64,000 bases of DNA from Bradyrhizobium sp. CIAT3101 (GTDB lineage: Bacteria > Pseudomonadota > Alphaproteobacteria > Rhizobiales > Xanthobacteraceae). The translations under genes were made by a program, and so were the position numbers. Location of the stretch: contig NZ_CP121634.1 of assembly GCF_029714945.1 (NCBI RefSeq), positions 6,221,001 to 6,285,000 of the forward strand, read 5' to 3'. This document shows positions 55,571-64,000 of this stretch, piece by piece. How positions within the stretch are numbered: the stretch's first letter is position 1; every line of letters starts with the position of its first letter. Below the pieces are notes generated by a model. The model was not told the origin of the DNA and made no database searches. It worked only from the letters and a program-made list of their open reading frames with translations.

Positions 55571-56878
55571 ATGACCGAGATCACGGCCAACGGATCGTTC
55601 ACGGACGGCAGTCCGGATGCAGCACTGCTCGCAAGCGCCATTTCCAAAAACACCTGGCGGCTGGTCCCGCTGCTGGGCCTCGCCTATCTCTTCAACTATC
55701 TCGACCGCACCAGCGTCGGTTTTGCTGCGCTGCAAATGAACAAGGATATCGGGCTGAGCGCCACGCAATTCGGCTGGGGCGCCGGCATCCTGTTCTTCAG
55801 CTACTGCCTGCTGGAAGTCCCCAGCAACATGATGATGTACCGGTTCGGCGCGCGGCGCTGGCTGGCACGCATCATGATCACCTGGGGCCTCGCCGCTGCT
55901 GCGACCGCGTTTGCGACAGGCCCCTACAGCTTCTATGTGATCCGCTTCCTCCTCGGCGTGTTCGAGGCCGGCTTCTTTCCAGGTGTGATCTGGTACATCT
56001 CGATCTGGTTTCCAGAAAAGAACCGCACCAGCGTGCTGGCCCTGTTCATGGCGGCAACGCCGCTCTCCTCGCTGCTCGGCAGTCCGATCTCGGCGGCCCT
56101 GCTCGGCATGGATGGTTTCTGGGGCTTTGCCGGCTGGCAATGGATGTTTCTGGTCGAGGGACTTCCGGCCTGCGCGCTCGGTGTTCTCTGCCTGGTTCTG
56201 CTTGCCGATACGCCCGAGCAGGCCAGGTGGCTAACGCCAGCCGAGCGACACGCGCTCCTGTCCGCGCTTGCCGGCGACAAGCACGACAAGCCCAAGAAGG
56301 ATCTGTGGGCCGCGATGAAAGACACGCGGGTGCTGATGCTCACCGCGATCACCTTCGCCTTCACGATCGGCTCCTACGGCATCGGCATCTGGCTGCCGCT
56401 GATCCTGAAAGGCCACGGCCTCAGCAACATGGAAATTGGCTGGCTCTCAGCCATTCCCTACCTGTTCGCGACGATCGGCATGCTGCTCTGGGCGCGCCTG
56501 GTCGATCGGAAAGGGCAGAAGATCTACAACCTCATGGCCGCGCTGATCCTCGGTGCCCTCGGCCTTGCGCTGTCCGTCGTCTTTACCTCGCTCATTCCGG
56601 CGCTCGCCTGCCTGACGCTGGCGCTGGTCGGCACGATCTCCGCGCGGACGGTGTTCTACACCATCCCGCAGGGCTTCCTGACGGGCGCGGCCGCGGCCGG
56701 CGGCATCGCATTCATCAACTCCGTCGGTGCATTCGGCGGCTTCGTCGGTCCCTACATGGTCGGCTTGCTCAAGGATACGACAGGCTCCTTCAACGCCGGC
56801 ATGATCGGGATGGCCGCGATCCTGCTGGTCGCGACCGGCATTGCCGGCGCCCTCAAGCTGGTGACCCACAGGATATGA
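55571..56878 (+). CDS. MFS transporter, anion:cation symporter (ACS) family
   Basis: The 435-residue transporter has 12 membrane helices and the ACS features LFNYLDRTSVGFAALQMNKD and the helix-4/5 stretch LGVFEAGFFPGVIWYISIWF. Family members take up organic anions such as phthalate, hexuronates, tartrate or allantoate. The ATG at 55571 was chosen as the start; the frame upstream is not transporter-like. It is divergent from the LysR gene and follows the catabolic cluster, so it may bring in the precursor (for example a lactone or aromatic breakdown product), which is inference. Confidence 0.92.
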   Translation: MTEITANGSFTDGSPDAALLASAISKNTWRLVPLLGLAYLFNYLDRTSVGFAALQMNKDIGLSATQFGWGAGILFFSYCLLEVPSNMMMYRFGARRWLARIMITWGLAAAATAFATGPYSFYVIRFLLGVFEAGFFPGVIWYISIWFPEKNRTSVLALFMAATPLSSLLGSPISAALLGMDGFWGFAGWQWMFLVEGLPACALGVLCLVLLADTPEQARWLTPAERHALLSALAGDKHDKPKKDLWAAMKDTRVLMLTAITFAFTIGSYGIGIWLPLILKGHGLSNMEIGWLSAIPYLFATIGMLLWARLVDRKGQKIYNLMAALILGALGLALSVVFTSLIPALACLTLALVGTISARTVFYTIPQGFLTGAAAAGGIAFINSVGAFGGFVGPYMVGLLKDTTGSFNAGMIGMAAILLVATGIAGALKLVTHRI

Positions 56879-56894
56879 GCGTGGCGATGCGCCG

Positions 56895-57656
56895 TCAGCC
56901 CTTCGACACCACCGCGCGGCCATAGGCCGGCTGCGACTGAACCGGGGGATTGGCGGTTTGCGCTGCGAGTTCGCCGATCAGCCGATCGGCATCCGCGGCC
57001 ATGGCGTCGGGCGCCTGGATCACCAGACGCTCCAGCGCAAAGCGATAGGACGAGACGCGCTGCTCCAGCGACAGCTGCACCCACTGGATGATCAGCGAGT
57101 TCTCCTGCATGCGTGCGACGGCATCGTCCTTTTCCTGCGGCGACAGCGCCGAGACGCGCGCCATGCTGGCCTCGCGCTTCTTGTCGAGATCGATGACGCG
57201 GATGGCCGAGGCAAAGAACGGTTCAAAACGCGTGATGTCGTTGCGCACGTCCTCGATCAGCTGCGCATAGCGTGAAGAATGCGAGCGATGCGGTTCGTCG
57301 ATCAGCGTGCGCCCGTACATGGTGCGGTCGAACACGATCTTCTGGCGCCACGGCGACGGCAGTGCCTTGTAGTCGCCGAACACGCTCTTCCAGGCCGGCC
57401 GGGACAGCGGCGGTTCGATCATGGGATAGGCGAGGTCGCGAAGCTGGCGCTCCTCGTCGGTCAATTGGAATTGCGAAGCCTTCAGGCCGAGGCTACCCGT
57501 GGCCTCGAGGCCGAGCCAGCGATGCATGTCGTCGCTGCGCATGTCGGCACGGGTCCGTCCGAAATCGCCGCCGCTGCAGCCGGCAAGCGTCGCGCCCACC
57601 GCTGCGAACAGGATGGCCGATACGATCGTGCGAATCTGGCGGATGAATTCCGGCAT
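56895..57656 (-). CDS. Lipoprotein of unknown function
   Basis: The 253-residue protein has a lipoprotein signal peptide with the lipobox TLAGC (Cys27). A helical periplasmic domain follows, containing DDMHRWLGLEATGSLGLKAS and a conserved-looking SSRYAQLIEDVRNDITRFEP in the middle. No catalytic residue is recognisable. It appears to be an anchored envelope protein. It is next to the 62-aa gene on the same strand (15-bp gap) and may be co-transcribed with it. Confidence 0.85.
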   Translation of the reverse strand: MPEFIRQIRTIVSAILFAAVGATLAGCSGGDFGRTRADMRSDDMHRWLGLEATGSLGLKASQFQLTDEERQLRDLAYPMIEPPLSRPAWKSVFGDYKALPSPWRQKIVFDRTMYGRTLIDEPHRSHSSRYAQLIEDVRNDITRFEPFFASAIRVIDLDKKREASMARVSALSPQEKDDAVARMQENSLIIQWVQLSLEQRVSSYRFALERLVIQAPDAMAADADRLIGELAAQTANPPVQSQPAYGRAVVSKG

Positions 57657-57671
57657 TGCAAAAGCCGGAAC

Positions 57672-57860
57672 CTAGCGGCGACGACGACGGCGCCCCGGCG
57701 CTGTGCCCGCTTCCGGTCCGCGATCGCCGCTGGTTTCGTCCGCGTCGCGCTCGATGCGGATGACGGGAAGGATCAAAATCGTCCCCATGTCCGCGCGCGG
57801 TGTGACATCCCCCGACGAGCCCACCCGGCGACCGGCCGGAAATTCGATGATGGTCCCCAT
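57672..57860 (-). CDS. Small hypothetical protein with an internal MGTI duplication, 62 aa
   Basis: The 62-residue product begins MGTIIEFPAGRR and repeats MGTILILPVIRI at residues 25-36. It ends in an arginine-rich tail (GRRRRRR). It is transcribed toward the lipoprotein gene and starts just downstream of a region with CtrA-type motifs. No known domain is recognised. The start ATG at 57860 is clear. The lysine-poor, arginine-rich tail could bind nucleic acid, but there is no further evidence. Confidence 0.65.
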   Translation of the reverse strand: MGTIIEFPAGRRVGSSGDVTPRADMGTILILPVIRIERDADETSGDRGPEAGTAPGRRRRRR

Positions 57861-57927
57861 GTCAGCTCTCTCAATTGCCGCGCGACAAAATGCGCCCCTG
57901 CAACATGGGGGTCATTAGGATCAGTTT

Positions 57928-57935
57928 ATGGTTAA
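57928..57935 (-). promoter_or_regulatory. TTAACCAT CtrA-type motif
   Basis: TTAACCAT on the minus strand (ATGGTTAA on plus) lies 68 bp upstream of the 62-aa gene start. TTAACCAT is one of the two known alphaproteobacterial CtrA-binding motifs. Confidence 0.5.
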
Positions 57936-58043
57936 CGGGATGTAAACAAAGGTTTCGGACCGTAACCGCACGGGCCGGCCCGTGCGTCCCGCGGCGACAC
58001 GAAACGGTTGAAATGAGCGGGTTTGCTTCACACTTCGTTTTCC

Positions 58044-58058
58044 TTAAGGAGCCTTTAA
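58044..58058 (+). promoter_or_regulatory. Perfect CtrA box TTAA-N7-TTAA
   Basis: TTAAGGAGCCTTTAA (TTAA, seven bases, TTAA) at 58044-58058 lies 54 bp before the DUF2336 gene, a typical promoter position for the cell-cycle regulator CtrA. It matches the consensus exactly. Confidence 0.6.
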
Positions 58059-58111
58059 AGGAACCCCTGATAGGCTGAGGCAACAGTCTTTTCCAAGTTG
58101 CGTACGCCTCC

Positions 58112-59089
58112 ATGACCAAGTCGCTGTTTCCCGGATTCGACGGGCTGATGACACTCTCCCGCCGCGAGGGCGTCGACGTTCGCCCGACGCTGCTGCGGGT
58201 GCTGACCGACCTCTATGTCCAGGCGCCCACCCACAGCGAGGACGAGCAGCGGCAGTTCATCGAGCTCGCCACGCGGCTGATCGACCAGGTCGACGATGCG
58301 ACGCGCGCCTCCGTCAAGGCGAAGCTTGCGATCTATCCGCAGACGCCGGTCCCGGTGCTGCAGAAGCTCGGGCTGGTCGCGGCGCAAGAAGGCCGCAGGG
58401 TGCCGCTCGCACGCGAGATCCCGCGTGCCGCCATCGCCCCCTCGCCTGCCCGCACACCGACCGACGCGGAAGCGCGCATGGCCGCCAACATGGCGATGCA
58501 GCCGAAGGAAGCGGCCGAGATCCACGACATGTTCTTCGGCGCCGATGCGAGCCAGCGCGCGCTGATCCTGCACAATCTGGCGCAGACGCCGCTGAAGGCC
58601 GCGCCGCGGATTCCGAGCGTGCACACCAGGCGCGCGATCCAGATCCTGGAGATGGCGGCGATCGCGGGCGATATCGAGAGTTTCACCTACGAGCTCGGCG
58701 ATACCCTGATCCTGCCCTCGCGGGTCGCGGCGCAGATCGTCGACGATGCCGGCGGCGAGGCGCTTGCAGTGGCCGCCCGCGCACTCGACATGCCGAGCCC
58801 GAACTTCCAGCGCATCCTCTTGTTCTTCAAGCCGGAGATCGGCAATTCGGTGGATTCAGTCTACCGGCTGTCGCGGCTCTACGACCGCCTCAGCGACCGC
58901 TCCGCGCTGGTGATGCTCGCCGCCTGGCGCGGCTCGACGCTCGCCGTCACGCGCGCCAAATATCAGCCGTCGCTGCATGACAGCGAGCGGCAGCGCGCCC
59001 GCGGCGCGGCCGGCCAGTCGCGGCCGGGCGTGCAGCCCGGGTCGAGCCCAGCGGTGCGGACGGGCTCAGGCGGATCGTCGGAGCGGTAA
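58112..59089 (+). CDS. DUF2336 domain-containing protein
   Basis: The 325-residue protein matches the alphaproteobacterial DUF2336 family: a helical repeat-like domain containing VDVRPTLLRVLTDLYVQAPT and NFQRILLFFKPEIGNSVDSV, with a low-complexity C-terminal tail of about 45 residues. It has no signal peptide. A perfect CtrA box precedes it, suggesting cell-cycle control. Function is unknown. It is convergent with DUF1491. Confidence 0.88.
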   Translation: MTKSLFPGFDGLMTLSRREGVDVRPTLLRVLTDLYVQAPTHSEDEQRQFIELATRLIDQVDDATRASVKAKLAIYPQTPVPVLQKLGLVAAQEGRRVPLAREIPRAAIAPSPARTPTDAEARMAANMAMQPKEAAEIHDMFFGADASQRALILHNLAQTPLKAAPRIPSVHTRRAIQILEMAAIAGDIESFTYELGDTLILPSRVAAQIVDDAGGEALAVAARALDMPSPNFQRILLFFKPEIGNSVDSVYRLSRLYDRLSDRSALVMLAAWRGSTLAVTRAKYQPSLHDSERQRARGAAGQSRPGVQPGSSPAVRTGSGGSSER

Positions 59090-59104
59090 CGCTCGCCTCC
59101 AGTG

Positions 59105-59125
59105 CAAAATTGCTGTGCAATTTTG
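59105..59125. terminator. AT-rich hairpin between convergent genes
   Basis: CAAAATTGC (59105-59113), TGT and GCAATTTTG (59117-59125) form a perfect 9-bp stem between the DUF2336 and DUF1491 stop codons. It could act as a bidirectional terminator, although only short T-runs are included in the stem. Confidence 0.5.
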
Positions 59126-59159
59126 TCACGAGCTCTTCGCTATGACGGTGGGTCGGCAG

Positions 59160-59504
59160 TTACGTCTTCGCCAGCTCGAGGAAATGCCGTCCCGCGCGGT
59201 CCTCGGTTTCCACGATCCAGGCATCCGGGTCGAAGCGAAGCTCCTTGGTCAGGCGCTCTTCCACGGCAGGCTCAGGCACCGGCTGCGGCGCAATCGGTAC
59301 GAAGAGCCGATCGACCGGCCGTCCCTCTTCATAGACGGTCTGCGGCGCCGGCGTGTACAGCATCGCGTTGCCGTCGAGCAGCGACACCTTCACGAACACC
59401 GCCCCCGCCTCCTCCGCACCGCGACGGCGCACGGCGCCGAACACGCCCTCGGTCTGGCACCGGCGCAAGTAGGCTGAGACCCAGATGTTTGATTTCAAAC
59501 GCAT
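59160..59504 (-). CDS. DUF1491 family protein
   Basis: The 114-residue protein begins MRLKSNIWVSAYLRRC and contains RRRGAEEAGAVFVKVSLLDG and LTKELRFDPDAWIVETEDRA, which match the DUF1491 family of alphaproteobacteria. The ATG at 59504 was chosen to match the family start. It is transcribed after the peptidoglycan-binding gene (63-bp gap) and probably belongs to that operon with the histidine kinase. Biochemical role unknown. Confidence 0.9.
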   Translation of the reverse strand: MRLKSNIWVSAYLRRCQTEGVFGAVRRRGAEEAGAVFVKVSLLDGNAMLYTPAPQTVYEEGRPVDRLFVPIAPQPVPEPAVEERLTKELRFDPDAWIVETEDRAGRHFLELAKT

Positions 59505-59567
59505 GCGTGCACGATAGGCCAGCGCTGCAAGCAGCACCAGCCTTCAGGCTTCAAGACACGACGCCGA

Positions 59568-60273
59568 TTATTCGACGGGGTGGCCGATCGCGGCGGCGAG
59601 CTCGCGCAGCAGGCGGTCCGACACCTGGCCGGTGACGGGCATCTTGTGCTGGCGCTCGAAGGTCTGGATCGCCGACTGGGTCTCGCCGCTCATCGTGCCC
59701 GTGATCTTCAGATTCCCATAGCCGTATTCGGACAGCGCGCGCTGCACGCCGGCGAGGCGACGCGCCGCCGGGCTCTGCTGCGTCGGGATCGGCGCCGGCG
59801 GACGTGCGACGGCCACCGCGGACGGTGCCGGCGTGGGCGTCGTGGCCTTGATGACCAGATTGGTCATGGGATCGCCCGCGCGCGGCGGCGTCGAGGCCGT
59901 CGTCTCGGCGAGCTTCTCCGGGGCCTTCTCGGCCGGCTTCGGCTCGACGCGAAACTCGGTTGCTTTCGGCTCGAGCGGCGACGTATCGGCCCCGACCGGA
60001 CGCGGACGCGGCATGGGATTGGAGAGCGGCACCGACGACGGCGCGGGAAGATTGATCACAGTGCCGAACATCGGCGCCGGATGCCGGCCGGTCTGGAGGA
60101 ACAGCGCATTGGCAACGATGGCGCTGATCGCGGCGACGGCAACGAGGCCGGCCAGCGTGTCCTTAGGGCTGTGCAAGAGCACGCGTAGCACGAGGTTGCG
60201 CTCGGTCTCGACATCCACGACCGCGGCCTTGGCACCACGGCGGCGCGGAGCGGCTTCGTCCTTTGCAGGCTTT

Positions 60274-60281
<8 letters not shown>
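59568..60281 (-). CDS. Membrane-anchored peptidoglycan-binding protein
   Basis: The 237-residue protein has a cytoplasmic N-terminus, one membrane helix (LAGLVAVAAISAIVANALFL, about 43-62) and a long Pro/Ala-rich linker. Its C-terminal peptidoglycan-binding domain 1 contains RALSEYGYGNLKITGTMSGE and TQSAIQTFERQHKMPVTGQV. It probably tethers the inner membrane to the cell wall. It overlaps the end of the histidine kinase gene by 8 bp, so the two are translationally coupled. Confidence 0.88.
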
Positions 60282-62130
<1,849 letters not shown>

Positions 62131-62211
62131 GGGTCTCGCGCTTCGGCTCAATCGTCGTTGAAGACGTGCCGGAACGCCTCCTTGTCGTTGAGCCAACGTG
62201 TCAGAGCGACC

Positions 62212-62226
62212 TTAAACGAGTGCTAA
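62212..62226. promoter_or_regulatory. Near-consensus CtrA box
   Basis: TTAA, seven bases, CTAA lies about 82 bp upstream of the DivJ/PleC-like kinase start, one mismatch from TTAA-N7-TTAA. Confidence 0.35.
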
Positions 62227-62391
62227 GGCGATCCGGCCTGCGGCCCGACACCGCGTCATCGCGGAGATTTTTAGGCGATTTGGCGATGTCATCATCGCGG
62301 ATGGTGAACACAGGGTTTCGCCGTCCCTTTCATGGTTTCGAATTGGTGGACGCGCGGGCGGCCGGAACAGCAATGGCGCAGCCATCAATCG

Positions 62392-62436
62392 AAAATTTAC
62401 GAGACCTCCAATCGGGAAGATTTTTGCGTAAATTTT
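62392..62436. repeat. Perfect 10-bp AT-rich inverted repeat
   Basis: AAAATTTACG at 62392-62401 is matched by CGTAAATTTT at 62427-62436, 25 bases apart, in an otherwise GC-rich region about 105 bp upstream of the DUF5330 gene. It may be an operator. Confidence 0.5.
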
Positions 62437-62540
62437 CCGCGAATTAAGCGGAAGGCAATCACTTGCGATTTATCGAGAGTTGCTAGGTCCGACACCTCGC
62501 GGGGATCGCCGCGGCGGGATCTAACATACAGGTCGATTAG

Positions 62541-62969
62541 ATGCGCTTTCTGCTCCGCATCACATTCTGGCTCGGGCTGGTGCTGGTGCTCCTGCCGCGG
62601 GACAAGACGCACGAATCGGACAAGCTGCCGCAGATCGGCGCTGCCGACGCGGTGCAGGCTGCGACCGCGGCCGTCTCCGACATGAGCCAGTTCTGCAAAC
62701 GCCAGCCGGCAGCCTGCGAGGTCGGCGGACAGGCCGCCACCATCATCGGCCAGCGAGCCCAGGACGGCGCGAAGAAGATCTACCAGATCATCAACGACAA
62801 AAAAGAGCAGATCGAGAAGAACGAAAAGACCGACAAGAAGGCGCCCGACCACACCGGCTCGATCACGGTCGCCGGTGAAGGCGACGCAGCCGCGACCGAA
62901 GCGCCGCGCGACACGCTGACCCAGGACGATCTCGCGCTGGAATGGCGCGGTCCGGAAGCCGCGAATTAG
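62541..62969 (+). CDS. DUF5330 domain-containing protein
   Basis: The 142-residue protein has a hydrophobic N-terminus (MRFLLRITFWLGLVLVLLPR) acting as a signal or anchor. A conserved periplasmic region follows with DMSQFCKRQPAACEVGGQAA (two cysteines likely disulfide-bonded), then a coiled, lysine-rich stretch (IINDKKEQIEKNEKTDKK). It matches DUF5330. Function unknown. It is transcribed toward sufE, 70 bp upstream. Confidence 0.85.
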   Translation: MRFLLRITFWLGLVLVLLPRDKTHESDKLPQIGAADAVQAATAAVSDMSQFCKRQPAACEVGGQAATIIGQRAQDGAKKIYQIINDKKEQIEKNEKTDKKAPDHTGSITVAGEGDAAATEAPRDTLTQDDLALEWRGPEAAN

Positions 62970-63039
62970 GCCCCAAATCCTATCGATTTCGGCGTCTCGC
63001 GTGCCTATATAGGGAAAACGCGGGAACCACGGGCCATCA

Positions 63040-63468
63040 ATGACGACGATTGACGAGATCAGGGACAATTTCGAGCTTCTGGACGACTGGGACGACCGTT
63101 ACCGGTACGTCATCGAGCTCGGCCGCACCCTGGAACCGATGCCCGAGGCGGAGCACTCGGCCGAGAACAAGGTCAATGGCTGCGTCAGCCAGGTCTGGCT
63201 CCAGAAGCTGGTCGATCGCGGCAATGGCGCGCCGATCCTGAAGTATCGCGGCGACAGCGACGCGCATATCGTGCGCGGGCTGGTCGCGATCGTGCTCTCG
63301 CTCTATTCCGGCCGCACGCCGCAGGAGATCCTCGATACCGATGCGATTTCCGTGTTCAACGAGTTCGGCTTCCGCGACCATCTGACGCCGCAGCGCTCCA
63401 ACGGCCTGCGTTCGATGGTCGAGCGGATCAAGACCGACGCGAAAGAGGCGCTCGCGGAAGCGTCGTAG
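63040..63468 (+). CDS. sufE: SufE family Fe-S cluster assembly sulfur acceptor
   Basis: SufE accepts sulfur from the cysteine desulfurase SufS and passes it to the SufBCD scaffold. The 142-residue protein has the family start (TIDEIRDNFELLDDWDDRYR) and the active-site Cys48 in ENKVNGCVSQVWL. The size is typical. The suf operon is not in this window, so this is a separately encoded SufE, as is often seen in rhizobia. A REP-like repeat follows directly. Confidence 0.94.
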   Translation: MTTIDEIRDNFELLDDWDDRYRYVIELGRTLEPMPEAEHSAENKVNGCVSQVWLQKLVDRGNGAPILKYRGDSDAHIVRGLVAIVLSLYSGRTPQEILDTDAISVFNEFGFRDHLTPQRSNGLRSMVERIKTDAKEALAEAS

Positions 63469-63486
63469 CTCCGCATGATGAGCTGC

Positions 63487-63578
63487 CGTAGGGTGGGCGA
63501 AGCGAAGCGTGCCCACGTTCTGAGTGTGATTGATGAGAATTCGTGGGCACGGCGCTTTGCGCCTTTGCCCACCCTACG
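63487..63578. repeat. REP-like palindromic repeat (CGTAGGGTGGGCGAAG family)
   Basis: CGTAGGGTGGGCGAAGCGAA and GCGTGCCCACG on the left are mirrored by CGTGGGCACGGCGC and GCCCACCCTACG on the right. It lies between the convergent sufE and mucR ends and could serve as a bidirectional terminator. Confidence 0.8.
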
Positions 63579-63595
63579 GGAACGAGCGCGCTACG

Positions 63596-64000
63596 CTACT
63601 TCCCCTTCTTCCGCTGCTGCTGTCCCAGGCCCATCTTCTTCGCCAGTTGCGAACGCGCCACCGCGTAGTTGGGCGCGACCATGGGATAGTCGGCCGGCAG
63701 GCCCCATTTCTCGCGATATTGCTCGGGCGTCATGCTGTACTGCGTGCGCAGATGGCGCTTCAGCGACTTGAAGCGCTTGCCGTCTTCCAGGCACACCAGA
63801 TAGTCGGGCGCGATCGACTTCTTCAGCGAGACCGCGGGCTTTGCCGGTTCGAGCGGCGCTTCGACGCGGCCCGACGACACCCGCGTCAACGCGCCGTGCA
63901 CCTGGCTGATCAGGTTCGGAATCTCGGCGGCCGGCGTCGGGTTGTTGCTGACATAGGCCGAAACGATGTTCGCCGTCAGCTCGATGAAATTTTTGGCCCC
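63596..64000 (-). CDS. mucR: MucR/Ros-family transcriptional regulator (cut by window edge)
   Basis: The visible 134 residues contain the start-proximal segment [20 protein letters not shown] and the C-terminal Ros/MucR zinc-finger-like domain [20 protein letters not shown], then [20 protein letters not shown]. MucR regulators control exopolysaccharide, motility and cell-cycle genes in rhizobia. Only one cysteine and one histidine of the classic C2H2 set remain (see findings). A few N-terminal residues lie beyond the window. The basic tail GQQQRKKGK ends the protein. Confidence 0.93.
   Translation of the reverse strand, partial: GAKNFIELTANIVSAYVSNNPTPAAEIPNLISQVHGALTRVSSGRVEAPLEPAKPAVSLKKSIAPDYLVCLEDGKRFKSLKRHLRTQYSMTPEQYREKWGLPADYPMVAPNYAVARSQLAKKMGLGQQQRKKGK

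Larger units (their letters stand above)
62131..62540. other. Intergenic region between divergent histidine kinase and DUF5330 genes
   Basis: This 410-bp gap contains no credible gene. It holds a near-consensus CtrA box (TTAA-N7-CTAA at 62212-62226), an AT-rich inverted repeat at 62392-62436 and promoters for both flanking genes. Confidence 0.6.

Overview
The window looks like a chromosomal segment of a high-GC alphaproteobacterium, most probably Bradyrhizobium or a close relative. The evidence is a cytochrome c maturation cluster (ccmI-ccmE-ccmF, the rhizobial cycHJK genes) beside a FeuPQ-type two-component system, a MucR/Ros regulator, alphaproteobacterial families (DUF1491, DUF2336, DUF5330, YcgN), CtrA-type motifs, and several palindromic GAAGCGAA-type intergenic repeats of the kind common in Bradyrhizobium. 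I see no rRNA, tRNA, phage, IS element or CRISPR array. The species assignment is inference.

Layout. 1-6.4 kb (minus strand): ccmF (cut by the window edge), ccmE, ccmI, two unknown proteins, feuQ and feuP. 6.5-10 kb: a small membrane protein, Ku, small hypotheticals, a lone Flp pilin, and three REP-like repeats around a secreted proline-rich protein. 10-19.3 kb: a ThDP enzyme, a five-GAF histidine kinase, a membrane alpha/beta hydrolase, a DHA2 drug exporter and YcgN. 19.6-23.1 kb: PBP1A followed by an overlapping DUF1214/DUF1254 pair. 23.1-28.5 kb: an intergenic repeat ending in a strong intrinsic terminator, a two-winged-helix regulator, a di-haem cytochrome c with a small membrane partner, and two divergent transglutaminase-like genes.

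28.6-34.1 kb (minus) is a Cu/Ag-type RND efflux operon: a Met/His/Cys-rich exported protein, a FixH/YtkA-like protein, a hairpin, CusB and CusA. A SARP/TPR regulator (34.2-36.2 kb) stands back to back with a run of plus-strand genes (36.4-40.3 kb): haloalkane dehalogenase, a TMEM175-like channel, two more alpha/beta hydrolases and an SDR. Several members have lost canonical catalytic residues, and one has an in-frame stop. 40.4-44.5 kb holds a LysR gene with a large internal deletion, a Rid/ATC-hydrolase/GFA trio, and a metallo-beta-lactamase-fold hydrolase divergent from a second LysR.

44.5-49.4 kb is the most unusual locus. It is a tightly overlapping four-gene operon encoding an exported TPR-CHAT (caspase-like) protein with an intact His/Cys dyad, a small exported beta-rich protein, a zinc-ribbon/coiled-coil protein and a zinc-ribbon membrane protein. 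Divergent from it, 49.8-56.9 kb is an apparent carboxylic-acid catabolic cluster: DASS transporter, class III CoA-transferase, citryl-CoA lyase-like enzyme, amidohydrolase, LysR and MFS transporter. The right end (56.9-64 kb) is a housekeeping/cell-cycle-flavoured region: a lipoprotein, a 62-aa protein and a DUF2336 gene diverging from an intergenic region with both classes of CtrA motif, then DUF1491, a peptidoglycan-binding protein, a DivJ/PleC-like membrane histidine kinase, DUF5330, SufE and MucR (cut by the edge).
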